Shown: positions 35,756-47,800, numbered from the stretch's first letter. The stretch is DNA of 64,000 nt from Castanea sativa (GCF_040712315.1 NC_134016.1:19870390-19934389), one strand, 5' to 3'. Translations and numbers: made by a program. The notes: a model not told the origin generated them from the letters alone.

Positions 35756-36380
35756 CCTTTGGCAATTTGTGACAAAACCATAAACAACAATTAAGAGAGA
35801 AGTCTAACACAACTATCTCATAATTGACACAAATATACATAAGTCTAACCCTACTACAAACTCTTGAAAAACTTTGCAAAAAGAGAGATCATGGCATGGT
35901 AGACTTGCAACCTGTCTTAATTGAAACACTTAAACAAGATTCATCAAGTGTGAAACATAGACAAGTTGTATTAAAGAAGAAACATGTGTATATAGAGAGA
36001 AAGGAAACAACACATGTGAGACAAAGGTGAAGAAAGAACATACATCATCATATATCAAAAAGAATACAATGTATGTAAAAAGTTATCACAAGACCATAGT
36101 ACATGAAGTGAGAAAAGATACACCAAAACCTCACTACATCCCTCACATACACTCTCCCCGTAACTAGTATATCATATGTTGTCTCTCCCCCTAACATAAA
36201 GACTACTCTCATATACAAAACTACTCCCCCTTTTTGTCACGAGTGACAAAGGGTGCATCACTGAAAGGCGTCATCTCATCATCAAGGGAAAAGCCAGAAC
36301 CATTAGCATGATCATCATCATCTCCACTAAAAAGAGAACTCCTTAATAGACTTGGGTGAAGGTGAGGGCACGAAACCACT
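35756..36380 (-). pseudogene. Element E: end of extra ORF and 3' UTR
   Basis: The minus strand from 36380 reads SGFVPSPSPKS, then an Asp-rich DDDDHANGSGFSLDDEMTP and FVTRDKKGE (stop near 36221). A noncoding stretch leads to the polypurine tract cut by LTR H. The tail resembles the C-terminus of the extra ORF in SIRE-type plant elements. It was separated from its N-terminal part (41830-42180) by element D. Confidence 0.6.
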
Positions 36381-37011
36381 TGATAAGAATCAATAAGCAT
36401 TAAAGGATCCATTGCATGTTCTAGTTAGCCCTATTACTAGAGCCAGATCCAAGAAGATCAAAGAAACACTTAATGGGCTGATTCAAGAGATTTGGGTTGA
36501 TTCTAATACAGGACATTCCAAACTTGGGCCAAAGGAAGATGAAGGCGTAATAAATTTAGTCCAAGCTATTGAGGGCTGATCTGGCTTAATTGGAGCTACT
36601 AATTTCAGACCAAATCAACTTTGATTTAGGCTTTTATTATTTAGTACATTTTTTTTTAATATTTTTCTATTTTCAGTCATGTCTTATAAATAGCTGCACT
36701 CATTGTCATGGAGGATTATGGAAAAAAAATCAGAAGAAAAAAAAACGTGAGGTTTTGCTTCTTCTTTTGGTTCTTCAAGAACTGTGAACTTATTAGGGAT
36801 TCTTCCTTGTGGCGTTCAAATTTTATACCTTCGGTTCACGATTCTGTTATAATCATTGGGTCAAGGTCTGTTACTTATACCTTTGGTTTACATTTCAATT
36901 ATAAACGCTGGCTTGGGGTTTCTATCAAAATCTGAATTTTGGCTTTCTTGGGCAAGTATTCCAATATTATTTGTTGGGTCTCAAGGCGTGTCGATTGAGG
37001 TTTGCATCATT

Positions 37012-37023
37012 TGGTATCAGAGC
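37012..37023 (+). other. Primer-binding site of element D
   Basis: TGGTATCAGAGC two bases after the LTR, the usual initiator-tRNA-Met complement in plant LTR elements. Confidence 0.85.
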
Positions 37024-37521
37024 ACAAGTCCTAAAATCAGTTTTACTATCCCTTTATCTTTTGTTTCCTGTTATCATCCTATCTTGTTCCTTTTGTGTTC
37101 TTTATTTCTTGTCCTTATTTTGTGACACGCACCAAGTTCAAAAAAAAAAAGTGAAAAAAAAGAAAAGACATCAAAAGAGAAAATAAAACCGAAAAAATAT
37201 TGTTTGTAGTTTTAGTTCTCTCAAACCAAAATATTGTTTTCTTTTGTCCTCTTCCTTTGATTTATTGTTTCTGTAATATTTTATTGCCGTTGATATTGGT
37301 TTGAATACTACAAGTAGAATTTCTTGATCAAGTTTATTAGTTTAATGAAGAATTGAAAAGGGGAAGCTACGAGTGGAAAAAGGCAAGAGAGTGTGAGACT
37401 AATATCGGGAGAAAGCCAATTTAGGAGAGAAACACGAGTGTGAGTGACATAATTTAAGTGCAAACACGTGAGGGAGTGTTGTGAGGAATTATTTCTAATA
37501 TTTATCTATAGTTTCAAAAGT

Positions 37522-38959
37522 ATGTCTTCCCGGGGCGAAACATCAAACAGAGAAGGAGGGGAGGAGTCATCTCTCATGTTGTAGGCTATGAAACAACAAT
37601 TTGAGTGCATGAACGTGGTGTTTAATGAGATTTGGGATTGAATGGATAGGCAAGACGCTGTTATTGCTACTTTGCATGAGGCACATCCCCAAAGGGTCTC
37701 TAATGCTAGAAGGCAACAAAGGTGTGCAGGCATGAATGATTCTGATGATGACCACGAGGATGAGTTTGAAGCTGATGAGGATCAAGCTTTATTAAACAAA
37801 GAGGGTAGGTTTGTGCCAAGGGGAGAAAGGTGTGGTAGAGGTTTCCGAAGAGATCTGAGATGGCAAGATGGGACTGATATAAACCTAGAAAACATCAAAA
37901 TGAAGATACCATCGTTCCAAGATAAAAAACGATCCTGAAGCGTACTTGGAATGGGAGAAGAAGGCGGAGTTAATCTTTGAGTACCACAACTACTCTGTGG
38001 AGAAAAATGTAAAACTCGCTGTCATTGAGTTTACAGACTATGCTATTATATGGTGGGATCAACTTATGATGAATAGAAGGAGAAACCATGAGAGGCCTAT
38101 TAAGACTTAGGAGTAAATGAAGGCCAGTATGAGGAGGCGGTTTGTCCCTAGTCACTACTATAGGGACTTATATTAGAAATTACAAAGTTTGACTCAAGGC
38201 TATAGGAGCGTGGATGACTACCACAAGGAGATGGAGATTTCCATGATGCAAGCTAATGTAGAGGAGGATAGAGAAGCTACCATGGCAAGGTTTTTGAATG
38301 GGCTGAATCGGGACATTGCCAACGTGGTGGAGTTGCAACTCTATGTGAAGTTGGAGGACATGGTGCACATGGCAATAAAGGTGGAACGACAGCTTAAAAG
38401 GAAAGGAACTTGGTCATTTCAAAATTCAAGCTCTTCTGCTTCGTGGAGGTTGAATGGGAGGAAAGGTGAAGGGGTTGTTTTTAAGTCCAAAACCAAACCA
38501 CCAAGAAGGAGAGATGAAGCTGCCAGTGTCAACAAAGGTAAAAATGAATTCCAAACTCGTAATCGTGATATTAAGTGTTTTCATTGTTTGGAAGTAGGTC
38601 ATATAGCTTCACAATGCAGAAATAAAAGGACCATGATTGCACGTGTTGATGGAGAGGTGGAAACTGAAAGCAAGAGCGATGATGATCAAATTCCATCACT
38701 TGAGAATGCTTGTGACGATGATGTGGAGTATCCAGTGGAGGGTGAGTCACATGTGGCTAGGCGTACTTTAAGTGCCCAAGTCAAAGAGGATGACATGGAA
38801 CAACAAAGGGAGAATATTTTTCATACTAGATGCCACATCAACAATAAGGTATGTAGTATGATCATTGACATGGGGAGTTGTGCTAATATGGCTAGCACTA
38901 CTTTAGTTGAAAATTTGAATATACCTACCTTGAAAGACCCTACACTGTATAAGTTTTAA
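37522..38959 (+). pseudogene. gag and protease region of element D
   Basis: Starts MSSRGETSNREGGEE. A frameshift near 37925 moves the frame from IKMKIPSFQDK to NDPEAYLEWEKKAELIFEY, and stops occur near 38107 and 38172. The last open part (38189-38959) carries the gag end, a basic linker and the zinc knuckle CFHCLEVGHIASQC (38577-38618). A retropepsin region follows: HINNKVCSMIIDMGSCANM shows DMG where the family has the catalytic DTG. The next codons after the stop at 38957 continue the protease (WLNDCGEVKVNK). Confidence 0.82.
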
Positions 38960-39434
38960 TGGTTGAATGATTGTGGAGAAGTTAAGGTAAATAAAGTACT
39001 AGTTTCCTTTTCAATTGGGAGGTACAAGGATGAAGTACTTTGTGATGTTGATCCAATGATACGGGTCACATATTATTGGGCAAGCCAAGGCAGTTTGACA
39101 AGAAGGTCAATCATGATAGGTTCAAGAATAGACATTCTTTTGTAAAAGACAATAAAACCATTACTCTTGTACCGTTGACTCCAAGACAAGTGTATGAAGT
39201 CAAATGAAATTGAAAAGAGAGAATGAGTTGAAAAAAAATTGTGAGATTGAGAGCTCAAAAAAAGATAATGAGAAAGAGAGTGAAAGGAAAAAAGAGAGTG
39301 AAAAGAGAAAAGAGAGTGAAAAAGAAAATAGAGAGTGAAAAAAATGAGAGAAAAACAAAAAACAAGCGAGTTTTTATGCTAAGGCAAGTGATGTCAAGAG
39401 TGCTTTTTATACAAACCAACCTATATTTATACTC

Positions 39435-39891
39435 TTGTACAAAGAGGCATGTTTTAACACTAACAAACTTGACGAATCTTTGTCTAGTGTTGTTGTCTCT
39501 TTATTGCAGGAATATGAGGATGTGTTTCCTAATGATGTGCGTAATGGATTGCCACCTATTAGAGGAATAGAGAATCAAATTGATTTTATGCCCGGTGTGA
39601 CAATTCCTAACCGACCAGCCTATAGGAGTAATCTGGGGGAGACAAAGGAACTTCAAAGGCAAGTTGAGGAGTTGCTGGCCAAAGGACACATGAGAGAGAG
39701 CATGAGCCCGTGCACAGTGCCGATGCTGCTTGTGCCTTAGAAGGATAGAACTTGGAGAATGTGTGTTGATTGCAGGGCTATCAACAACATTACAGTAAAG
39801 TATAGACATCCCATCCCTAAGCTAGATGACATGTTGGATGAATTGCATAGATCATGTATTTTCACAAAAATTGATTTGAAAAGTGGGTATC
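39435..39891 (+). pseudogene. Reverse transcriptase N-terminus of element D
   Basis: Reads YEDVFPNDVRNGLPPIRGIE, GVTIPNRPAYR, then KEL...VEELLAKGHMRES, a stop (TAG at 39738, probably from CAG), [26 protein letters not shown] and [10 protein letters not shown]. The frame ends where LTR C is inserted (39892), before the YVDD block. Typical Ty3/gypsy. Confidence 0.85.
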
Positions 39892-41829
39892 TATTGGAAA
39901 AATACATGTTTGTATTACATACAAAACATATGCAATGAAAAATTAACGAATCTACTTCATTCGCAATTGATAACATGTGCTATGTAAGTTTCAGAATATA
40001 ATAACAAAAAAACGTACCTTGGTGCGGTGAAATTCAAAAAAAAAGATTAGAAGTACTTGGAAACACTCTTAATCTTCACTCTAATTCCACTTAATGCCCA
40101 AGAAGTGTGGTCTCTCAATCAGTTTCCAAGGAGAGAATAAGAGAGTGTCTAACACCCACATACAAACTATTTCATTCCTTATATGATCTTAATGAAAGAC
40201 CCTTATTAAAAGTCTTATAAAATTCTGTATGTTTCTCTCCTTATATATAACTGATTATCTAATTGGGCTAACTTTTTGGGCTATTCCAATTAGGCTCTAG
40301 TATGTGGCTTGGAGTGGGACCAAAAGGAAACAAATAAGACTCTAGCTCCAATGGGCCTTGGGCTTTTCTGTCAACTCTTGACAAGTCCAAAGTTACCATT
40401 AATTTTACCACTATATGAATATTGATGGTGAACTAAAAATCAGACTATCTCTAGTTAGTCCATAGAGTTGTCTAGGACCGAGAAGGGTCGTCCAAGACCC
40501 GAAAGGTCGTCCAAGACCCGAAAGGTCATCCAGGACCAATAAAGTTCATCCAAGACCGGAAGGGTCATCCAAGACTGGAAGGAACGTCCAAGACCGGAAG
40601 GGTCGTCCAAGATCGAAAGGGTCATCCAAGACCAGAAAGGTCGTCCAAGGCCAAAACAGTCGTCCAAGACCGGAAGGGTCGTCCAAGACCGGAAGGGTCG
40701 TCCAAGACCGGAAGGGTCGTCCAAGACTAGAAGGTTCATCCAAGACCAGAACCGTCGTCCAAGACTGGAAGGGTCGTCCAAGACTAGAAAGGTCGTCCAA
40801 GACCAGAAAGGTTCTCCAAGACCAGAAGGGTCATCCTTGAGAGTCGTCCAGAGCAGAAAGGTCATCCTAACATAAGAAGGCCATCTATATTAAGACGTTC
40901 GTCCATGGACATGAGGGTCATCCATGCGGAAAAGCGCCTGGGCGACCCCCCAACACTTGAGAACTTGTAATTTGGACCACATGTTACCAAATCCTTGTTC
41001 ATCGCTATTCAGTACTCAACTTCCGATGGCAGTTGTAAAGGATAAGATTGAACATTCTAACTTCCATAGCAGTTATGGAAGTTAAGTCTGAACGTTCTTA
41101 CTTCCACAAATATTGGAGAAGTTAATAGACAAGTAACCACTCCAAGAATCCACTATATAAGGACTCATCCACATCAAATAAAAGATAAGTCTTCACTACT
41201 CCTAAAAAGTTGGAACTCTAGAATTTAAGAGAAAAAACTAACTTAAGCATCGGAGGGTTATTGGCCAATTCACCCCGATCACCTTTGATCTTGTGTTTCT
41301 TTCTTTTTAGGCCTTCCAAGCAATCACTAGCTCATTGAAGCCCGGACCATTCAACCTACTGATTTTCTATACATCATCAAATATAATTGCACTCTAGGCC
41401 TTATTAATAGATTATATCTCAAGACTTTATTATACATGCAACCCCTTCATTAAAATATTTGTAGTGATACAAAGTCATGAATGTTGACTGCCACTTTGAA
41501 GATTACCACATCATAATCCTTAAGTACCCGGTTTAATCTTTTATGTTATTCATCATATATTTATGAAATCCAATTTCATAAATATATACTTTAGTAACTC
41601 CTTACTAAAGTGGTTGGGCCCAACACTCTGAATAACTAAACCCATTAAACTTATCTCAAGGGAATATTTTATATCTCCGTTAAAAGATTATGAATTCTAT
41701 CTTGAGAATATATATTTCATCAACACTAAATGTGGCTGCCCAACATACTGAGGTTTTGACCGTGACTAATAGATCTCACTCCTGATATATTAAAGCAACC
41801 TACATCTCATGATCAAGTCCATTATTCTC
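39892..41829 (-). mobile_element. Second copy of LTR C, inverted and truncated
   Basis: On the plus strand it starts TATTGGAAAAATACATG, where TGTTGG is expected (one base changed), and matches LTR C in reverse: 39892-40422 corresponds to 23285-24012 and 41385-41829 to most of 4842-5180. It breaks off at about 41829, so the part matching 3643-3937 is missing. It lacks the element A insertion found in the other copy, but has a family A solo LTR at a different site. Confidence 0.78.
40423..41379 (+). mobile_element. Solo LTR of family A
   Basis: 957 bp, TGATGGTGAAC...CATCATCA, flanked by AATAT (40418-40422 and 41380-41384). It has the same 19-bp minisatellite (about 40450-40870) and TATA-like ctatataagg (41153-41162) as the LTRs of element A. 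The long minus-strand frames at 40455-40865 are translations of the minisatellite. Confidence 0.9.
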
Positions 41830-42180
41830 CTAGGATTTAGAGTTGATATAAATAGAAGTCGTGAGGATGCGCGTGATAGCCGAAGGAAAGATGAGCTTAT
41901 CACGTGTAGCAATGTCTTGATAGCAATCTATAATAGATACTATCATGTGTGATGGAAAGTCTACAGAAAGACCTTCCATAAGAGAAAAAAGGAAATGAGC
42001 TCCGAGCTAACTACAATACATGTACCTCGGAATACCATAGTAAACCTAGGTACAGAGGTATCGATGGCATGCATGTTGGAGTAAAACTCCTATATGAACA
42101 CATCGGGACACCTTGAGAGTTTCTCACAATGAGTAGCCCATTCCTGAGAGCTAAATGCACCGAAAAGAGAAGTGTTTTAA
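41830..42180 (-). pseudogene. Element E extra ORF, N-terminal fragment
   Basis: The minus strand gives fragments such as FPSHMIVSIIDCYQDIATR and DKLIFPSAITRIL (about 41950-41835), which I recognise as the 'putative plant transposon protein' type found in extra ORFs of plant copia elements. It is cut at 41829 by the deletion joint and continues, after a gap, at 36380. Frame changes are present. Confidence 0.55.
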
Positions 42181-42217
42181 AAGGAACTAATTTCTTAGGT
42201 GCTATGACAAAGAGACT

Positions 42218-42262
<45 letters not shown>

Positions 42263-43990
42263 AAGACAAAATTATGACAGAAGATCAGGCACAGGAAAGA
42301 ACAAAAACAATGTGCAATTTATGATAATGCATGAACATGTTATGTGTAAAAAAATTGCATCATAGGTAGAAACCCAACCCAACCTAAAAAGCATTCACCA
42401 AATATAATCAGTCACACAATCCTCGAATGCATGAAACATTATTATAATAAACATAGAATGCAATACATGAGCATGTGAGATCATTTTAACAAAACTCAAC
42501 CTAAAAAATTTAACAAAAACACAAAAACCCCAAATATTTCAAAAACTAAAACTTAGGTCACAAAAATGCATGAAGAAAGGGAAAAGAAGAGATTTGGAGC
42601 ATTTACCAACAAGTGAAGGAAGCTTGGATTAGGCCGAAATCTTGAAGGGAGGACAGATTTTGGTGAAATGAAAGGGTTTGGGTTGAGAGAGAAGTGAAAG
42701 AGATCGAGATATTTGAAAAAGCTCAAAATCGGGTCAAACCCTGATATATATATATATATATATATATAGAAAGCGCAACTCAATAGATCGAGAAGGTATC
42801 AAGGTTCTATCGAGAACAAAATCTCAATAGATCGAGAGGAGGAATTGAGCATCTATTAAGCAGACATAGACTACAAAGAATTTGGCTCAATGGATCAGGC
42901 TATCTGTCAAGAGGTATCGAGAATAAGCCCAAAAATCTTGATAGAAGAGGCATGTGTCGAGAGGTATCGAGAAGCTATCGAGGAGGTGTCGAGCTGCTAT
43001 TGAGATGTTTGAAAAGAGGTTTTCAAGGAAGAGAAGTAGCACAAGATGGATGCAAACAAGATACATACTAAAGCAAGCAAAAAAAAGAGCATGTTAAACA
43101 CAAGAACACAACCTCAACTCTAAATGCAAAGCATTTCTAGATCAAAAACACTCTAAACAAGTCTAACCAATTTTATTACAAAACAAGTTTAGATAGTTTA
43201 GAGAGCATATACTACCACATGCATTCCTTGTGATGGCCAAATCACATTGTATCTATACAATAGTATCAAAAGTAACAAAGAGTATGCGTGTTGTATGTGA
43301 AACTTTTGCAAGAGAGCATAAGTAAATTTTTATATGAAAAGTAATGATATAGGAGGATCAAATACATTCACACACAATCATAACTATTTGATGGGGACTA
43401 TCACCTTCGAGGTACATCATATAACTCTCACATCTCCTAGAAATACACTTGCAACCATATTAAAAGCATCTTAATTTTTTTTGCTTTTCAAGTTCTTTGC
43501 ATATTTTTCTTTTAAGCATATCATGCATGGGCATATAAGAGAGAAAATAAAATACCCAATTATGTAAGCTTAAACATCCTTATTTTGTTGTACAAGTGCT
43601 ACACCTTACCAAGCTCGGTTTTTATGAATTGCACACAAATGTTTTATGATTAACGAGTTTTAGTAGTAAGATGGTTATTTATGTCTCTCTTAAGATTTTC
43701 TAGTCCTTCCCATCATAAAGAGTAATTTAGGATATGAAAGATAAGAAATCATATAAATCACATAAAAGAGCTACAAAACTCACATTGCTTAGTTGTGCAT
43801 GAAGATACTCATCTAAGTTACAAGAGATACAAAGCTAAGCAACTTTGTTTTAAAGGCCATCCAAGGTACACAAGTACCAATATACACAAACACTCACTGT
43901 TTTTGTATTTTTATTTTTTTATTATTAAAAAAAACTCAAAACAAAGAATAAAAAAACTAACAAACAAACAAAACATTTTACAAGACTGAC
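42181..43990. other. Element E noncoding stretch between gag and extra ORF
   Basis: Holds a (GA)n run (42221-42259), a (TA)n run (about 42744-42768) that may act as TATA box for the minus-strand extra ORF, and ctatcgagata-like words repeated at 42780-43010. No pol sequence is recognised. Confidence 0.6.
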
Positions 43991-44079
43991 TCAAACCACA
44001 ACATGAACCATGCAAGAGACCAAAGAGACGAAATCACTTAGAATCTTGTTCCTTCCAGATGGGAGACTTGGATGAAGAT

Positions 44080-45945
44080 CCTTTCTTTTGAATGAACCTT
44101 TGTTTAGATGGATAAGGAGGAAAGTTAAAACCATTGAAGTTTGAGAGAAGCATGACCGCCTTAAGAAGTTCTCCAAGAGGGGCTAAAGAGAGTTGGAGAT
44201 GATTTTGGTTCCCCAGAGATTACACACTATTGCTTTGTTGAGTGGCTAACTACTTATAGCAATTTGGAGAAGTGTGCCCAGATACTCCACAGTAGTGACA
44301 AAAGTGGGGCTTCTTTGGTAGAGACTTCTTGTTGGTAGAGCGATGATTATTCAGCCTAGTCTCCTTCTTACCAACCTTAGGGGGTGATCCTAGAATGGAT
44401 TTTCCCTTATCACTTTTATCCTCACTCACATTTTCAGTTTTAGGATCAGCTGCCTTAAATTTATCATTATTAGTAGGTGGAACAAAAATAACTCTATTAA
44501 AAGCATTAGAAGAGGTACTACAGGAGGAGAGAGAATGATCATAGCCGAGACTTGTTTTTTTAGATGCAAACTTCTAGAAGTTTAGCATTTCATCAAGCTT
44601 GGCACTTAAAGTCCTTTCCACTGGTGCTCTAACCTGAAATAGTTCAGCATCCAGTTTCTTGGTCTTTTCAACAAGAAGGTTGTTCTCAAATCTTAGTGCT
44701 CCAATGGGTTGATTAACTTCATCAACCTTGGTGGAGAGTTCCTCATGTTCCAACTCCCCTTCACTGAGCTTTATCATAGCTAACCGGTAGAGCTTCTCAT
44801 GCTTCTGAGAGACATTGTACAACTTAGTGTAGGCAGTGTGGATGTCATCCTAATCATCCATCTTCTCAAACTTTGATTCTATCAGCTCTTCTTCCTCATT
44901 AATTAGGTCTACTACTTCCTCTAAAGACTCAATAGTAGCTATGAAAGCACTCATTATAGTATAATGAGAATTTGCTTCTTGTTCTGTATCACTTAAGGTG
45001 GTAGCTAGGGCCTTGCTTTTGCCAATGGATTTGATATATGTGGGACACTCTTGCTTCATGTGTCCAAATCCTTGACACCCATAGCACTTTGGTCCAGCAG
45101 GAACATTGTTGCCTTGAACAACATCCTTGAATTCTCTTTTGCCTTTATCTTGGGACTTGAATTAAAAGAATGCAAACTATTTGCGATCCTTATCAACTGC
45201 TTTGACTTCGTGATATATGATTTTAACTTGGTATCCTCATCATCAAACGACTCATCGTTGTCATCATTCTTAGTCTTCAAGGCCATGTTCTTGCCTTTGC
45301 CACCCTTGCCAACCCTTGCTAACCCTAGTTCATAGGTTTGCAAGTTTCCAATTAGCTCTGTCAAAGGAATAAAGTCAAGATCCTTTGATTCTTCGATGGC
45401 AGTGATTTTGGCATCGAATCTCTCCAGAAGAGATCTGAGGATCTTCTTGACAATCTTGGGCTCCAGAATCTGTTCTCCAAGATTGAAGGCAGAATTCACT
45501 ATGTCCTTGAGCTTGGCATAGAATTCATCAAATGACTAGTCCTCATCCATCCTTATTTCCTCAATACTGGTAGTGAGCCTTTGGAGTTTGGAGTTTTTAA
45601 CAGATTTTGTGCCCTCATAGGTATTCTAGAGAATAGTCCAGGCTTCCTTGGCATTGTCAGTGGAAGAGATCTTCTTGAACTCTTCATTGGTCACATCACT
45701 AAACAGAGCATTCAATGCTCTACTGTTAAAGTTTGTAGTTTTGATCTTGGTATCATCCCACGTTGTAGGTGGCTCTCAGGTTTCTTCCAACCTACTTTAA
45801 CTGCAAGCCATACTTTCTCATCTAAAGATTGTAAAAAGTCTCTCATGTGTACTTTCCAGTATGCATAGTAGTATCATCAAATAGAGAAGGAATAATTAGG
45901 GATTGCCCACGATCCAGAATAGTAGATGTCAATGGATCACACAGC
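44080..45945 (-). pseudogene. gag of element E (SIRE-type copia)
   Basis: The minus strand from about 45945 reads YWKVHMRDFLQSLDEKVWLA, VGWKKPE, then EQILEPKIVKKILRSLLERF (capsid core, 45499-45056). The first zinc knuckle CYGCQGFGHMKQECP (about 45088-45046) is followed by the acidic/coiled-coil region (44850-45059 and 44574-44822: KLYRLAMIKLSEGELEHEEL). The second knuckle CHYCGVSGHTSPNCYK (about 44305-44258) and a Lys/Ser-rich end follow. Stops and shifts interrupt it. The long gag with a second distal knuckle is a SIRE/Maximus feature. Confidence 0.8.
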
Positions 45946-45974
45946 AAATATTAAAACCTAATCAAAGTGTGCTT

Positions 45975-45986
45975 GCTCTGATACCA
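45975..45986 (-). other. Primer-binding site of element E
   Basis: The minus strand reads TGGTATCAGAGC two bases after the 5' LTR; it is the initiator-Met-type site. Confidence 0.88.
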
Positions 45987-45988
45987 CT

Positions 45989-46909
45989 TGTTGGGTTAAG
46001 ATAGCTTGACCCCGATTAATTAATTCAATTACCCAAGTTGATTAATTAGATTCAATTACATGCAAATCGTGAAGGCACCAACAAATCACCAAAAATACTA
46101 AATGCAGCAGAAAATAAATTAGACACAGTGATTTGTTGACAAATGGGAAAAACCTCGCAAGGCAAAAACATTTTCAAGTGATTTTAAGGTCACCACTCCC
46201 AAGATTCCACTAATCAATAATCAAATCGTTACAAGTATAAGAAATCTCACCAACTACCCTGGCCTATTCAGAAATACCAACTGACAGTTGAACCTTTGCT
46301 CCAATACCCAATTTGACTTGATCTTGTAGTAGCCTTCTTTCCTTTGATGCACAGACCTCCAATTTGTGACTAACCCTTTGTTCGGATCCCAATACTTGAA
46401 TAGATGTTGTTGGCTGCAAAGTTCTTCACTTCATCAATAATGAAGATCAGGAAGCACTTGGTTACAAAACCTTATGATGTACAAACGCAGTAGCATCTCA
46501 TAGAGAAAATAAGTCTCTCAGTCTTTGTATCCGTATGTGACGGATCTTAAAAATAAGCCTTATATATATCTAAGGTTGTGAGAGAAAAAACCCTAAACAA
46601 ATACACAAGTCTAGGCCGAATTTTAAATCTAGAAATTTTGAAGTCGTAAATCTCAATAGATCGAGCTACTGTCGGGCTATCTATCAAGCTTCACATTAAG
46701 TTTCGATAGTAGGCATCTGTTGAGCTATCTGTCGAGACTTAATGAACAACTTTTCTTCACTTGTTTCTTGGACCAATCTTTTTGTCTTTAATATTTAACT
46801 TGAACAACATGTTTCTTGAAGTACTAAACCCATCTTAGATCTACCTAATTATAAGTAAAGTGCATTTTGTCAAATGATCAGCCAATTACAATAAAATATG
46901 ACCCTAACA
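45989..46909 (-). repeat. 5' LTR of element E
   Basis: 921 bp. Pairs with 32702-33639; many single-base differences and a few short gaps show that the pair is old. Confidence 0.88.
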
Positions 46910-46914
46910 GGTAT

Positions 46915-47800
46915 GTTGCCCCTGCGTTCTTCAATCCAAACGGCATGACCTTGTAACAAAAGAGCCCTTATCTCGTGACAAATGAGGTCTTCTCCTGGTC
47001 AACTTCGTCCAACCTAATCTGGTTGTATTTGGGGAAGGCATCCATGAAACTCAATAGCTAGTGTCTAGCCATTAAGCCCACAAGGAGGTTGATACGAGGG
47101 AGTAGGTAGTTATGCTTAGGGCACGCTTTTTGACCATCACTACATTGGCCAACCATTCAGGATAATATACCTCCCTGATGAATTCTACTTCTAGTAGCTT
47201 GTAGACTTCATCAGCTATGGCTTTGTCCCTTTCCTGTGTGAAGACTCTTTTCTTCTATCAGACGGGAAGGAAGGACAGGCACACGTTGAGTATATGGACC
47301 ATGACACTTGGATTAATTGACAACTAGGAAGCTGACCTCCTTAGTGAGTTGTTGAGGGTACGTTCCAATGGTTACTGGTAGGGTGATAGTTCCGATGGGG
47401 AAGGCCTTGGTACTACCAAATCCGACTAGCGATGTATCCGAGGGCAGAAGACATTTCTTGTCAATCCTCATTTGCTGAAATGTAGGGTAGTAGAGGATAT
47501 CTTCTGAACTCCCATTGCCCACTAGCACCCGTCTGGTGTTAAAGTCTACAATTAACAGGTTGATAACCAGGGCATCTTCATGAGGGTGGTGGAGTCGTTG
47601 GGTGTCCTCTTCTGTGAAGCTGATCGCTAGGTTGTCAACTTTAATCATTTTAGGCTATTATCCAGAAATCTGGACACTTTGCACCATTTGTAAGCACGTC
47701 TTCCTTGCCTTCTTGGAGGAGCTAGCCATTAAATTCCCTCCTACAATCACCCTTATCTCTCCAAATGGGGCCTTTGGCCTTTCTTCGAACTGTTAGTTAG
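46915..47800 (-). pseudogene. Element F protease and reverse transcriptase, 5' half
   Basis: The protease domain (47648-47313) has ISFTEEDTQRLHHPHEDALV and RRVLVGNGSSEDILYYPTFQ. The family motif is VDTGSS, so the catalytic Asp is replaced (GNG). RT follows in broken frames: EVFTQERDKAIADEVYKLLE, VVMVKK, and KVMPFGLKNAGAT at 46960-46915. There element E interrupts it, and the motif resumes as YQR at 32697. Confidence 0.8.

Larger units (their letters stand above)
36381..39891 (+). mobile_element. Element D: Ty3/gypsy retrotransposon, 3' half deleted
   Basis: 5' LTR 36381-37009 (TGATAAG...GCATCA, matching the solo LTR at 3938-4836), PBS, gag and the start of pol. It stops in RT where the inverted LTR C begins. 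No 3' LTR is found to the right, and beyond LTR C the sequence is element E again, so the D 3' half was lost in a deletion. Confidence 0.82.
32702..46909 (-). mobile_element. Element E: SIRE-type Ty1/copia retrotransposon without pol
   Basis: LTRs 45989-46909 (5', 921 bp) and 32702-33639 (3', 938 bp) have TGTTAGGG...CCCAACA ends on the minus strand. The perfect TSD GGTAT (32697-32701 and 46910-46914) lies in the RT of element F. Minus-strand content: PBS, long gag, an AT-rich stretch, start of an extra ORF, [deletion and nested elements], end of the extra ORF, UTR, [solo LTR H], 3' LTR. No protease, integrase, RT or RNase H was found between gag and the extra ORF. Confidence 0.88.

Noticed and set aside
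40455..40865. 136-codon frame with repeated SWTTL/VLDDPSGLG units
   Set aside because: Translation of the 19-bp minisatellite in a family A solo LTR; similar frames appear in the LTR at 22881-23191.
45581..45868. Plus-strand frames across 45051-45868
   Set aside because: They are reverse-strand shadows of the copia gag of element E.
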